Part shown: positions 40,990 through 48,552 of the stretch, one piece after another
How positions within the stretch are numbered: position 1 is the first letter of the stretch
Layout: every line of letters begins with the position of its first letter
Origin: Streptomyces sp. CB01249
GTDB lineage: Bacteria; Actinomycetota; Actinomycetes; Streptomycetales; Streptomycetaceae
Assembly: GCF_001905735.1 (NCBI RefSeq)
Contig: NZ_LISW01000001.1
Coordinates: 1,334,801 to 1,398,800 of the forward strand
DNA: 64,000 bases
Direction: 5' to 3'
Position numbers and translations under genes: made by a program
Notes under the pieces: model-generated
The model's input: only the letters and a program-made list of their open reading frames with translations
Databases searched by the model: none
What the model was told of the DNA's origin: nothing

Positions 40990-41913
40990 ATGACGGACAG
41001 CGGGCAGGCCGAACTGGGGCGCGTCGGGATCTGGACCTTCGCCTACGAGGGGCAGCCTGCTGGGCGGGTACGGGAATCGGCCGCGGAGATCGAGGAGTTG
41101 GGCTACGGGGCCATCTGGTACGGGGAGGCGTTCGGCCGCGACACAGTGGGCCAGGCGTGGCTGCTGTTGTCGGCGACACAGCGCATCGTCGTCGCCTCCG
41201 GGATCGCCAACATCGCGTTCCGGGAGCCCATCGCCACCGCTACCGCGACACGTGCGCTGGGCGAGGCCTTCCCCGGACGGTACGTACTCGGCCTGGGCGG
41301 TCACCGCGTCGACGACACCGTCCGCGAACTGGACGGCTACCCCGTACCGGCCCGCGGCAGAGCGGTGACCACCATGCGCGCCTACCTGCAGGCCATGGAC
41401 GCGGTACCCGCCCACGGCCCCGTAGCGGACCCGGCTCCGCGCCGCGTACTCGCCGCCCTCGGCCCGAAGATGCTTCAACTGGCCGCCGAACACACCTGGG
41501 GCGCGCACCCCTACTTCGTGTCCACCGAGCACACCGAGCAGGCGCGCCGGATCATGGGGCCGAGCGCCTTTCTCGCTGTGGAGCAGGCAGTGGTGCTCGA
41601 CACCAACCTGAGCCGCGCCCGCCAAGTGGCCACGTCACACGTAGCCGGCTACCTCTCGGCACCGCATCAGGAGGCGAACATTCGGCGACTCGGCTTCAAC
41701 GACGACGACATAGTCGGTGGGCCGAGCCGTCGACTAGTGGATGCGATCGTTGTGTATGGGGGAGCGGAAGCCATTCGCCGACGTGTTCAGGAGCACCTCG
41801 ACGCAGGAGCTGACCACGTCTGCCTGCAAGTACTCACCGCCGACACCAGCTCCCTGCCCGAGCGCGAGTGGCGCGAACTTGCCTCTGCTCTCCTGCCCCA
41901 CCCCACAGCATGA
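40990..41913 (+). CDS. LLM-class F420-dependent oxidoreductase (TIGR03620-like)
   Basis: A 307-residue luciferase-like TIM-barrel protein. Features include LGRVGIWTFAYEGQPAGRV, ELGYGAIWYGEA, IVVASGIANIAFREP and FPGRYVLGLGGHR, the last being the usual cofactor-phosphate region. In actinobacteria this subfamily mostly uses coenzyme F420 to oxidise or reduce small substrates. ATG 40990 has TGAGGAG at -10. The TetR regulator is divergent, so expression is probably induced by a substrate-like compound. Confidence 0.9.
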   Translation: MTDSGQAELGRVGIWTFAYEGQPAGRVRESAAEIEELGYGAIWYGEAFGRDTVGQAWLLLSATQRIVVASGIANIAFREPIATATATRALGEAFPGRYVLGLGGHRVDDTVRELDGYPVPARGRAVTTMRAYLQAMDAVPAHGPVADPAPRRVLAALGPKMLQLAAEHTWGAHPYFVSTEHTEQARRIMGPSAFLAVEQAVVLDTNLSRARQVATSHVAGYLSAPHQEANIRRLGFNDDDIVGGPSRRLVDAIVVYGGAEAIRRRVQEHLDAGADHVCLQVLTADTSSLPEREWRELASALLPHPTA

Positions 41914-41974
41914 GTGACGCCTCACCCCTGTGCGCCACGGCCCCGGAGTCCTCGTACGTTCATGTGGACGCCGG

Positions 41975-43159
41975 TCATCGACGGGCGGAGCAGAGTGCGC
42001 GGTCGACGAGAGCCGTCACGGCCTGCGTCTGCCGAGTGGCGGTGCTTTCGTCGCCCGGTCGGCTGTGCAAGGAGACCGTGACGATGGTCCGGCCGTCCGG
42101 AGTTGTGGCAGGCCACAACAGGTATCCGAATCCGTCGCCGCTGTGCCCCCAGTACCCGCTGCCGCAGGGCAGCGGTGTCCAGAACAGGCCGAGCCCGTCA
42201 CGCGTGCCCGGTGGAAAGCCGCGGTCTGCGGGGACTTCGACGGTGCGCTGCATCTCAGCCAGCTGGGCGGGGGCCAGAAGCCTGCCTTGCACCAGCGCCG
42301 TATAGAACCTGTTGGTGTCCGCGGCTGTGCTGATCATCGACCCGTCGGCATCGGCGTCGAAGGGCAGGTAGGCGACCGTGGTGTCGGTCATGGCACCACC
42401 CGGCTCGAACTGCTGGTAGTTCCGGGCATGGGAGCCGGGCAGGAACGGCCAGTTACCGGGTGTGAGGGTGCGGGTGAGCCGCAGCGGACGAAGAATCCTG
42501 GCCCGCACCTCGTGCTCCCATGAATGGCCCGTGACCGCCTTGATGACCATGCCGGCGAGAACATAGTTGGTGTTGGAGTACTCCCAGCCGCGACCGGGTG
42601 CGAAGGACGGCGGGTGCTTCATCGCGAGGGCCACACGCTGCCGGGAGGTGTAGGTGGTCCAGCGGTTCACGCGATACCCGGCCGCGCTGAGATCAGGAAC
42701 GACGTCGCCGATGTAGTCGGGCAGCCCGCTGGTGTGCTGGAGCAGGTGGCGCAGAGTGACCCGATGCCCGTCATTGCCGTGGCCACGGACCAGGCCGGGC
42801 AGCCACGTGTCCACCGTATCGTCCAGCGACAGGCGGCCTTCGCCGGCGAGTTGGAGCAGTACGGTCGCGACGAACGTCTTCGTGGTGCTGCCGATCCTCA
42901 GGTAGCCGTTCTTGGCCACAGGTTGCCCGGTACGGAGATCACCGACCCCGCTGCGGACGGTCCGCACTCTGTGGGGCGTCTCCAGTCTCACCGATACGCC
43001 TGTGACACCGTCGTCCCGCAAGTCGTCGGCATCGCGCTGAAGTTGGGACAGGCGACCGGGGGCCGCCGCTCCGGATTCTGCCGGAAGGAGTAGCGCCGGA
43101 AGGACAACAGCGAGCACGGTCACCGTCCGACGACTGATCCGACTCCGCATGATCGACAT
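41975..43159 (-). CDS. Secreted serine hydrolase of the beta-lactamase/DD-peptidase family
   Basis: A 394-residue exported class C beta-lactamase-like enzyme. The signal peptide (about residues 9-33, RRTVTVLAVVLPALLLPAES) is followed by the S-x-x-K motif LRIGSTTKTFVATVL and the YxN motif WEYSNTNYVLAGM. The third box is the HSGDGFGY region (HxG type). Such proteins are D-alanyl-D-alanine carboxypeptidases or esterases. ATG 43159 or 43150 could start it. It stands alone, divergent from the binding-protein-like gene at 43313. Confidence 0.9.
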   Translation of the reverse strand: MSIMRSRISRRTVTVLAVVLPALLLPAESGAAAPGRLSQLQRDADDLRDDGVTGVSVRLETPHRVRTVRSGVGDLRTGQPVAKNGYLRIGSTTKTFVATVLLQLAGEGRLSLDDTVDTWLPGLVRGHGNDGHRVTLRHLLQHTSGLPDYIGDVVPDLSAAGYRVNRWTTYTSRQRVALAMKHPPSFAPGRGWEYSNTNYVLAGMVIKAVTGHSWEHEVRARILRPLRLTRTLTPGNWPFLPGSHARNYQQFEPGGAMTDTTVAYLPFDADADGSMISTAADTNRFYTALVQGRLLAPAQLAEMQRTVEVPADRGFPPGTRDGLGLFWTPLPCGSGYWGHSGDGFGYLLWPATTPDGRTIVTVSLHSRPGDESTATRQTQAVTALVDRALCSARR

Positions 43160-43312
43160 GAGGCAACGCTAGGAACGACGCGTCTCGCGAACCATCCGGC
43201 CAACCGGAGGTCCATGGTCGGGTTCTCCCCAGTGTGCTAGGTGTATTGATCCGTAGCGTTGTTGACGATGCGGGCAGACCTTGTTCGCACAGCCCCAGGG
43301 GGACGTTTACCG

Positions 43313-44425
43313 ATGACCACACCACCATCGCCGTCCGGAGCGGAGCACGCAGAGGGATCGTCCGTCCGTGTGGGCGTGCTCGTCCCTTTGACGCGGCCGG
43401 GCTGGGCCGAGGCGGGGCGACACCTGCTCGCGGGGTTCGAGCTGGCCGTTGACAAGGTCAACGACGCAGGCGGGATTGACGGCAGACCACTGGAGCTGGT
43501 GGTTCGGGACACCGCGGCCGATCCGGAGCGGGCCGTGGCGGCCGTGGACGAACTGGCCGCCCTGGGCGTGGCTGTTGTGGCGGGCGAGTATCACAGCGTC
43601 GTCGCCCGCGCCGCCGCCGGCCGTGCCGATGCCCTGGGCGTGCCGTACCTCTGCTCGTCCGCAGTGCTTGACGAGCTCACCGAGGAGCCGACGAAGTGGA
43701 TCGCGCGCCTTGCCCCGGCGCAGTCCCGTGGCTGGCGGATCTACGCGGACTTCCTCCTCGGTGAGGGACGACGCCGGATCGCCGTGGCGACCCAGCCGAG
43801 CGTCTACTGGGCATCCGGGACCCGCGTCCTGCGGGAGCACCTGGCTCCACACGGCGCTACCGTCGTAGAACTCGACGCGAGCGCACTCACCCCCGAAGCC
43901 CTCTGCGATGCGCTCGTGGACCACGGCGCGACGGCGCTGCTCCTGCTGGTCGGCCACCCGGAGCCGGCGGTGCCGATCGTCAGGGCCGTACGGGATGACA
44001 TACGACTCGCGGAGATCCTGATCGGCGCTCCGGCCGGACAACCGGAGTTTGCCGAATGGGCCGCGCTTCTGGGCGAGGACGGCGCCGAGATCCCGTTTCT
44101 GCGTTACCTGCCTGAAGCCCTCGGCCCGCTCGGCGAACACGTCGAGAAGGAACTCCGGGACCGTCTGGGCGAAGCGCCTTCCTTCGTCGCCTTCGAGGGC
44201 TGGGACACCGTCACTGTCCTCGCCGAGGTGTTGCGTTCCCACGGCACGGACCGGGCAGCCATCGCCGAGTCATGGCCGCGCGTGGTGGTCGATGGCACCC
44301 GCGGGCCGATCCGGTTCTCCCGCACCACGGGCATCAGCGTCTGGCAATGGGCTTGGGCACCGATCCAAGTCGTCGACCGGGACCCCGCGGAGCCCGATCG
44401 CTTTCGGGTCCTGCGCGCCGGCTGA
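43313..44425 (+). CDS. Type 1 periplasmic-binding-fold protein without an export signal
   Basis: A 370-residue protein with the fold of branched-chain amino-acid binding proteins: VRVGVLVPLTRPGWAEAGRHLLAGFELAVDKVND..GGIDGRPLELVVRDTAADPERAV is characteristic in its first part, later FVAFEGWDTVTVLAEVLRSHG. No signal peptide or lipobox is found from ATG 43313, nor from the in-frame ATG 43268. There are no ABC permease genes nearby. It may be a cytosolic ligand sensor in the manner of AmiC, or a decayed transporter part. Its C-terminus ends in an unusual VWQWAWAPIQVVDRD segment. Confidence 0.75.
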   Translation: MTTPPSPSGAEHAEGSSVRVGVLVPLTRPGWAEAGRHLLAGFELAVDKVNDAGGIDGRPLELVVRDTAADPERAVAAVDELAALGVAVVAGEYHSVVARAAAGRADALGVPYLCSSAVLDELTEEPTKWIARLAPAQSRGWRIYADFLLGEGRRRIAVATQPSVYWASGTRVLREHLAPHGATVVELDASALTPEALCDALVDHGATALLLLVGHPEPAVPIVRAVRDDIRLAEILIGAPAGQPEFAEWAALLGEDGAEIPFLRYLPEALGPLGEHVEKELRDRLGEAPSFVAFEGWDTVTVLAEVLRSHGTDRAAIAESWPRVVVDGTRGPIRFSRTTGISVWQWAWAPIQVVDRDPAEPDRFRVLRAG

Positions 44426-44675
44426 GAGGGCGCGGAGGCCCGACTGCCCAAGAGGCCATACGGATCGCACTCGACCCCATGGCGCTCGTGATAGTCCGCC
44501 GGGTCGAAGTACGGTGGCCGGCTGGCGGGCCAGGCCATGGTGCGTTCGCTCGTCCACCGGTGCCGCCCCAGCCGCTGCGAGGTCCGGCGCCTCCGGCACC
44601 ACCCGCCGGAACAGCTCCCACGTCCACATGCTCGGATGAACCTTTGCGGACACCGCCCAAAGTGTCCTGGAAGGC
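44426..44675. other. Probable degraded coding fragment on the minus strand
   Basis: No intact gene. On the minus strand two overlapping frames show protein-like pieces: one reads MWTWELFRRVVPEAPDLAA, the other YFDPADYHERHGVECDPYG. They would join only with an indel, so this is perhaps a decayed gene. I cannot name a family. Confidence 0.35.
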
Positions 44676-45164
44676 TCACAACGCGAGCCGCTCACCGGCG
44701 TCGCGCCAATAGTCGGTGAGCATCTCGCCTGGCCAGGCCGGCTCACGCACGGCTCCGCGCGGTGCCATCTCCTCGAAGTACGGGGCCAGATCCAGGACCG
44801 GCGTTCCGTCGACGGCGTCGAGATCCGTCACGAGGAGATCTCGGCCCTCCACGCTGAGCAACCTGGGATAGCTGACGGCCAGTTGATTGGGCCTTCTGTG
44901 ATTTCGGTGGACGAATGTACCGGTCGCCGGCCACTGCGGGTTGCCTCGCGGGCTGCGTGCATGGAGCTGGACATCGCCCGGCTTGGCCAGGTGGAAGGTC
45001 CAAGTCACCGTCAAGTGAGAGAATTCGTCGATGCCTTGCAGGGTTTCGAGAGGAAAGCTCTCGTTGAGTCTGATGATCGCTTGGACACCGCCCTGGTAGT
45101 CGTCCAGGACTTGAGTATGGCCGCCGACGACCGTAGCGATCGGTGCGACTTCATATGTTTCCAT
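44676..45164 (-). CDS. TrmO/TsaA-type (UPF0066) SAM-dependent methyltransferase-like protein
   Basis: A 162-residue protein of the TsaA/VirR beta-barrel family whose best studied member, TrmO, N6-methylates t6A in tRNA using SAM. Family features are ETYEVAPIATVVGGH at the start, LQGIDEFSHLTVTWTFHLA, the RRPNQLAVSYPRLLSVEGRDLLVTDLD core and DLAPYFEE. ATG 45164 begins the family sequence. The C-terminal SAM-binding order is partly altered (FVHRNHRRPNQLAVS for the usual RSP-RPNPIGxS), so tRNA activity is uncertain. A 19-bp palindrome near 45194-45212 lies in its leader. Confidence 0.8.
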   Translation of the reverse strand: METYEVAPIATVVGGHTQVLDDYQGGVQAIIRLNESFPLETLQGIDEFSHLTVTWTFHLAKPGDVQLHARSPRGNPQWPATGTFVHRNHRRPNQLAVSYPRLLSVEGRDLLVTDLDAVDGTPVLDLAPYFEEMAPRGAVREPAWPGEMLTDYWRDAGERLAL

Positions 45165-45476
45165 CGGCGCTCTTTCTATCCGCTGGGGTGACGTGGTGCT
45201 GCGGCGCAGCACCGCAGCGACGGTGCCGCATCGCGGTCAGCCTATGGCGCGCAGCATCTCGGCCGCGCAGCAGTCGAGTTCGGCGACGCGACGCACCCCG
45301 CTTGCGAACGGGGGAGAGGTCGCTTGGCATTTCGAGGAGTGGCTACGCTGCGCTTGAAATGGACCTCGGTGCGAGCAGCGGTAACCCCGGATGGGACCGC
45401 GGCGGGGCATGGGCTGTCCGGTCTTGTGGCGCAGGTGCCTTGACTGGGCGATGTGCGTCTGGTGCACTCGCATTCC
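45165..45476. other. Intergenic region before the first fluoride riboswitch
   Basis: No gene seen. It holds the palindrome GGTGCTGCGGCGCAGCACC (about 45194-45212), likely a hairpin in the TrmO-like leader or a terminator. Further right are promoter-like sequences that must drive the riboswitch C transcript, such as TTGAAATGGACC near 45353 and TTGACTGGGCG near 45440. Confidence 0.45.
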
Positions 45477-45553
45477 GGCGATGGAACCCGCCTGGGCCGC
45501 TCTCTGGCCCGAACCGCCCTCCGGAGGCTGATGTCTCCTGACTCACTGTCAGG
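45477..45553 (+). promoter_or_regulatory. Fluoride riboswitch C (crcB motif) with an extra hairpin
   Basis: First hairpin GGCG-ATGGAACC-CGCC (45477-45492); then an added hairpin GGGCC/GGCCC (45494-45510) absent from the standard motif; then GAACC, a GC hairpin CCTCCGGAGG (45518-45527) and TGATGTCTCCTG. Loop GGA (45483-45485) can pair with TCC (45536-45538) to make the pseudoknot. The downstream hairpin CCTGAC/GTCAGG (45537-45553) shares that strand and would be the alternative fold. It precedes the 40-residue peptide and DUF2180 genes. Confidence 0.7.
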
Positions 45554-45578
45554 ACGCATGCCCGGAGGAGGTGCACAG

Positions 45579-45701
45579 ATGGAGCGGTCTCGCCATCCTG
45601 TTGTGTTCCCTGCGTGCGTCGATCCCGATTCCCGGCCCGGCCCGTACCGAGCGGTGAGTCGTCACGTGCCGCATGTGCCAGAAGAAGGGGCTCAACGATG
45701 A
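45579..45701 (+). CDS. 40-residue peptide in a fluoride-riboswitch transcript
   Basis: A small gene read after riboswitch C. ATG 45579 has GGAGGAGG at seven bases, an ideal ribosome site, and the stop overlaps the DUF2180 start (ATGA, 45698-45701). The peptide (MERSRHPVVFPACVDPDSRP...) has one Cys, is Arg/Pro/His-rich and resembles nothing I know. It may serve mainly to couple translation of DUF2180 to the riboswitch. An alternative start is ATG 45558. Confidence 0.6.
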   Translation: MERSRHPVVFPACVDPDSRPGPYRAVSRHVPHVPEEGAQR

Positions 45702-45904
45702 ATTGCTACGACTGCCACACCGGCGACGTCAGTACCCCTGCGCTCGCCGTCTGCCGTCGCTGCGGAGCGGGGATCTGCGGTGCCCACTCCTCCGCCGTGC
45801 CCCACACACTTCACCGGATCAACGGGGTGGGCGTCGCAACCCTGCCGCGCGTCGCCCGACGGCTCGTGTGCCCGACGTGTTGCGCGGCCGAGCAGAGCGC
45901 CTGA
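45698..45904 (+). CDS. DUF2180 cysteine-rich (zinc-ribbon-like) protein
   Basis: A 68-residue protein with nine cysteines: MNCYDCHTG, AVCRRCGAGICGAH and LVCPTCCAAE. The paired CxxC knuckles suggest a treble-clef or zinc ribbon, as in DUF2180 proteins of actinobacteria and archaea, whose role is unknown. Its start overlaps the 40-residue peptide stop (ATGA). The transcript is headed by a fluoride riboswitch element, so it is probably induced by fluoride. The other main fluoride-element gene, at 49359, is also rich in CxxC motifs. Confidence 0.85.
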   Translation: MNCYDCHTGDVSTPALAVCRRCGAGICGAHSSAVPHTLHRINGVGVATLPRVARRLVCPTCCAAEQSA

Positions 45905-45927
45905 GGGGTGTCTCCGTGCCGAGCCCG

Positions 45928-46472
45928 TCAGGCGATGTGCAACGACACACCGATCCAGGTCACGGCGATACCACCCACACCCATGGCCGCAGCCCACAGG
46001 CCCATCCGGCCGGCCAGTACCTTCCCGAGTGTCGCGCCGAGACCGGCGAGAGAGCCGATGGCCAGCACCACCACAGCCCACGAAAGATGAGGGAGGGCGG
46101 CCCCGGCGAGGAGCGGGAGCGCGGCACCGGCGAAACTCGCGGCACAGGCCACCACCATGCCCGTAGCGACCGGAACAGAGCCAGGTGCCCCAGCCTCGTT
46201 GTCGCCAGGTGCCCCCGTGAGTGGAGATTGAGCTCACGCGAAGCCCGGACGAGTTGCCCTCGGCGTTCCGCGTAGTCCGATACGAAGACCGAGAACGCGG
46301 CGGTGACCAGGGCCACGACCGCCACGCGTGCGGCCAGCGAATAGGTGATGGGCGACCCTCTGCCGACCAGTGAGGCACCCGCCAGGGTGAGCGCGTTCAG
46401 CAGCCCGTCCGTCAGCCCCAGAACCAGTGGCAGGCGGGTCTGGGCCAGTACGCGACCCAAGCGCCCCCTCAT
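45928..46472 (-). pseudogene. VIT1/CCC1-family metal transporter, frameshifted
   Basis: Starting at ATG 46472, the first part (LPLVLGLTDGLLNALTLAGA, SLAARVAVVALVTAAFSVFVSDYAE, LHSRGHLATTRLG) is the N-terminal half of a VIT1/CCC1 Fe/Mn transporter. Near 46158 the frame breaks; the C-terminal half (MVVACAASFAGAALPLLAGA, LAGRMGLWAAAMGVGGIAVTW) continues one base off and stops at TGA 45928. One missing base explains it. Its start overlaps the DUF211 stop (ATGA). Intact, it would move divalent metal across the membrane. It may be a real lesion or a sequencing error. Confidence 0.8.
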
Positions 46473-46753
46473 CGTCGGCGGGGCCTGCCCTCGACCATGT
46501 ACGCGCCGGCAACCACCTGGTCGGTGCTGTGCACCACGGCTCCGGTGTGCTCGATGGTGCGGACAAGCGCCTCGACGTCGATGTCCTCCCCTTCGACGGT
46601 GACGTCCGTACCCACCGTTTCGAGATCGATCTCCGTGACGACGATGTTCACCGCCTGGACGCCGGCCGAGCCTTCGATCGCTCGGGCCAGCTGGACCAGG
46701 TCCGGTTCCTGAATGGTCTTGTCGACGTCGAGGACCAGCCGTCGGATTGGCAT
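46469..46753 (-). CDS. DUF211 protein
   Basis: A 94-residue ferredoxin-like protein: PIRRLVLDVDKTIQEPDLVQ, VQAVNIVVTEIDLETVGTDV, VEGEDIDVEALVRTIEHTGAVVHSTDQVVAG. This is the whole DUF211 family sequence, known mainly from archaea as an acidic, possibly metal-binding small protein. The start is ATG 46753 with GAAGGAGAGCG upstream. The downstream VIT1 gene overlaps by four bases, so the pair probably acts together in metal handling. Confidence 0.9.
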   Translation of the reverse strand: MPIRRLVLDVDKTIQEPDLVQLARAIEGSAGVQAVNIVVTEIDLETVGTDVTVEGEDIDVEALVRTIEHTGAVVHSTDQVVAGAYMVEGRPRRR

Positions 46754-47002
46754 CGCTCTCCTTCTCGGGGGACCGGACACGAGGGAATGCGCCGGTCTCA
46801 ATACGTACGACCAGATGCCCAGTCGCTGACCGTACCCACATTCAGGGCGGAGGCGCGTAAGGCACAGGAAATAGTCCGTCAGCCACCCTGCGAATATGCC
46901 CCGTTCGGGCTCCTGCGCTTGACGGGAAGCGGAAATCGAACCATAGGATTCCCACTGCCGTTCCATTCGGGCCGGCGCCCTTGGCTCGGAGTGAGCATCC
47001 AG

Positions 47003-48367
47003 ATGCTTGCCGATGGAATGCGTACGTGGAAGGCGGTGAGCCCGGTAACCGCGCAGGACGACCATGTCGCATCCCTCAGGAATGAGCTGGAGCGGTCCGA
47101 CGCCCGATTGCATCTGCTCGCCGATGTGAGTGCGGCTCTGGCCAGCATTCTCGACGCACGCGAAGCGCTCGGCCGGCTCGCGCGGCTCATGGTCCCGCAA
47201 GTGGCCGACGCGTGCGTGGTGGACCTGGTCGAAGACGGCGCCGTACACCGCGTCGCGGCAGTCCACCGGGATTCCGCCCGGACGCCGACGGCCCCTTCAG
47301 CCGGACCACTGCCCGGGCCGGACGCATCGACTGCCCCGCTGGCACAGGTGCTCCGCGGAGCAGGCCCGGTGACGCTCACCGATTTCGGGGCGCCCGGTGA
47401 GGCCGGGTCGCTTCAAGAGGCTCAACTCCGCCTCTACCGTGAGCTGGACGCCGCAGAGGTGCTGATCGTTCCCCTGCAGGTGCGCAGGCAGGTCTTCGGT
47501 GCGCTCAGCCTTGTACGGTCCGCTGCGGCGGCACCGTTCGACAGCCAGGTCACCTCCCTGGCCGTCGACCTGGGCCACCGTGCCGGACTGGCCGTCGAGA
47601 ACGCTCGCCTGTACGCACTTCAGCAGAGCACGGCTGAGCAGCTGCAGCGGTCATTGCTCCCCGACCTTTCGGGGCTGCGCCATCTCGAACTGGCGGCACG
47701 CTACGTACCGGCTCGGGAGGGGGCCGAGGTGGGTGGCGACTGGTTCGATGCCTTCCCGCTGCCCGACGGGTCCACCGTGCTGGTCATCGGCGACGTCATG
47801 GGGCATGACCTCAAGGCGGCCGTGCGCATGGGGCAACTGCGGAACATGTTGCGGGCGCTCGCCTACGACAGCGGGGACTCGCCCGCGGGTGTGATGCGCC
47901 GCCTGGACGGAGTAATGCAGGGACTGAGCACCACGGAGCTCGTGACCGCGGTCATCGCCCGGATCTACACTCCGGCATCAGGCCCATGGCTCGGGCACTG
48001 GACCAACGCAGGACATCCCCCGCCCCTGCTGACCACACCAACCGGGGACACCCGCCTGCTGGAGGACGGGCTCGCGCCGGTCCTCGGTGTGGACCCCGCT
48101 CTCGCCCGGGACGACGCACTGCTGGTGCTGCCGCCGGGGGCCACGCTGCTGCTTTACACCGACGGACTCATCGAACGCCCGGGCGAGGACATCGGCCGTG
48201 GCTTCACCCGCCTCCGTCAGCATGCGGCCAGCCTCGCCACGCGGCCCCTGCAAGAGTTCTGCGACGAACTGCTTGCCAAGTCGAAGGACGGCCAGCACGA
48301 CGATGTCGCCGTCCTCGGGTTGCGCGTTCCCAGCCATTCCACGCCTTTGACACCCTCTGCCGACTGA
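47003..48367 (+). CDS. GAF-domain PP2C (SpoIIE-type) serine phosphatase
   Basis: A 454-residue signalling protein. A short coiled coil (VASLRNELERSDARLHLLADV) precedes a GAF domain (about 40-205). The PP2C/SpoIIE domain (about 220-450) has the metal-site motifs VGGDWFDAFPLPDG, VIGDVMGHDLKAAV, HWTNAGHPPPLL, LLLYTDGLIERPGEDI and DGQHDDVAVLGLR. It dephosphorylates anti-sigma-factor antagonists, tuning sigma factors to a GAF-sensed cue. ATG 47003 with GGAG at 11 bases is used, but GTG 46991 or ATG 47018 are possible. Confidence 0.9.
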   Translation: MLADGMRTWKAVSPVTAQDDHVASLRNELERSDARLHLLADVSAALASILDAREALGRLARLMVPQVADACVVDLVEDGAVHRVAAVHRDSARTPTAPSAGPLPGPDASTAPLAQVLRGAGPVTLTDFGAPGEAGSLQEAQLRLYRELDAAEVLIVPLQVRRQVFGALSLVRSAAAAPFDSQVTSLAVDLGHRAGLAVENARLYALQQSTAEQLQRSLLPDLSGLRHLELAARYVPAREGAEVGGDWFDAFPLPDGSTVLVIGDVMGHDLKAAVRMGQLRNMLRALAYDSGDSPAGVMRRLDGVMQGLSTTELVTAVIARIYTPASGPWLGHWTNAGHPPPLLTTPTGDTRLLEDGLAPVLGVDPALARDDALLVLPPGATLLLYTDGLIERPGEDIGRGFTRLRQHAASLATRPLQEFCDELLAKSKDGQHDDVAVLGLRVPSHSTPLTPSAD

Positions 48368-48454
48368 TCATGAACGGTGACGGGTCGCGTCCGTATGCGT
48401 TCCTCAGGCATGGCTTGCCCTCCATTTGGGTTCGGTGGACCATGGATGGCGAAC

Positions 48455-48502
48455 GGCGATGAGGCCCGCCATAACCGCGGAATTCCCCGCTGACGGTCTC
48501 TG
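48455..48502 (+). promoter_or_regulatory. Fluoride riboswitch A (crcB motif)
   Basis: GGCG-ATGAGGCC-CGCC (48455-48470) then ATAACC, hairpin GCGG/CCGC (48477-48490) and TGACGGTCTCTG. It matches the known fluoride aptamer almost base for base (GGCGATGAGGCCCGCC is identical to the Thermotoga aptamer in this part). Loop GAG (48461-48463) pairs with CTC (48498-48500). The CTCTG end can instead pair with CAGAG just before the Nudix start codon, which covers its ribosome site. Confidence 0.88.
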
Positions 48503-48541
48503 TTTCTTGTGCGCCGCTCCTGAGGAGTGGCCCCGGAGGAC

Positions 48542-48547
48542 AGAGGA
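48542..48547 (+). promoter_or_regulatory. Switch-controlled ribosome binding site of the Nudix gene
   Basis: AGAGGA, five bases before ATG 48553, is part of CAGAGGA (48541-48547), which is complementary to TCTCTG at 48497-48502 in riboswitch A. Fluoride-bound RNA would hold the CTC in the pseudoknot and free this site. Confidence 0.55.
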
Positions 48548-48552
48548 TTCGC

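Noticed and set aside
46860..46920. A minus-strand GCTGACGG...TCCTG sequence before DUF211, resembling the end of a fluoride riboswitch
   Set aside because: The required first hairpin (GGnG-ATG loop) is missing and the candidate loop does not pair in the aptamer order, so it does not fit the motif.
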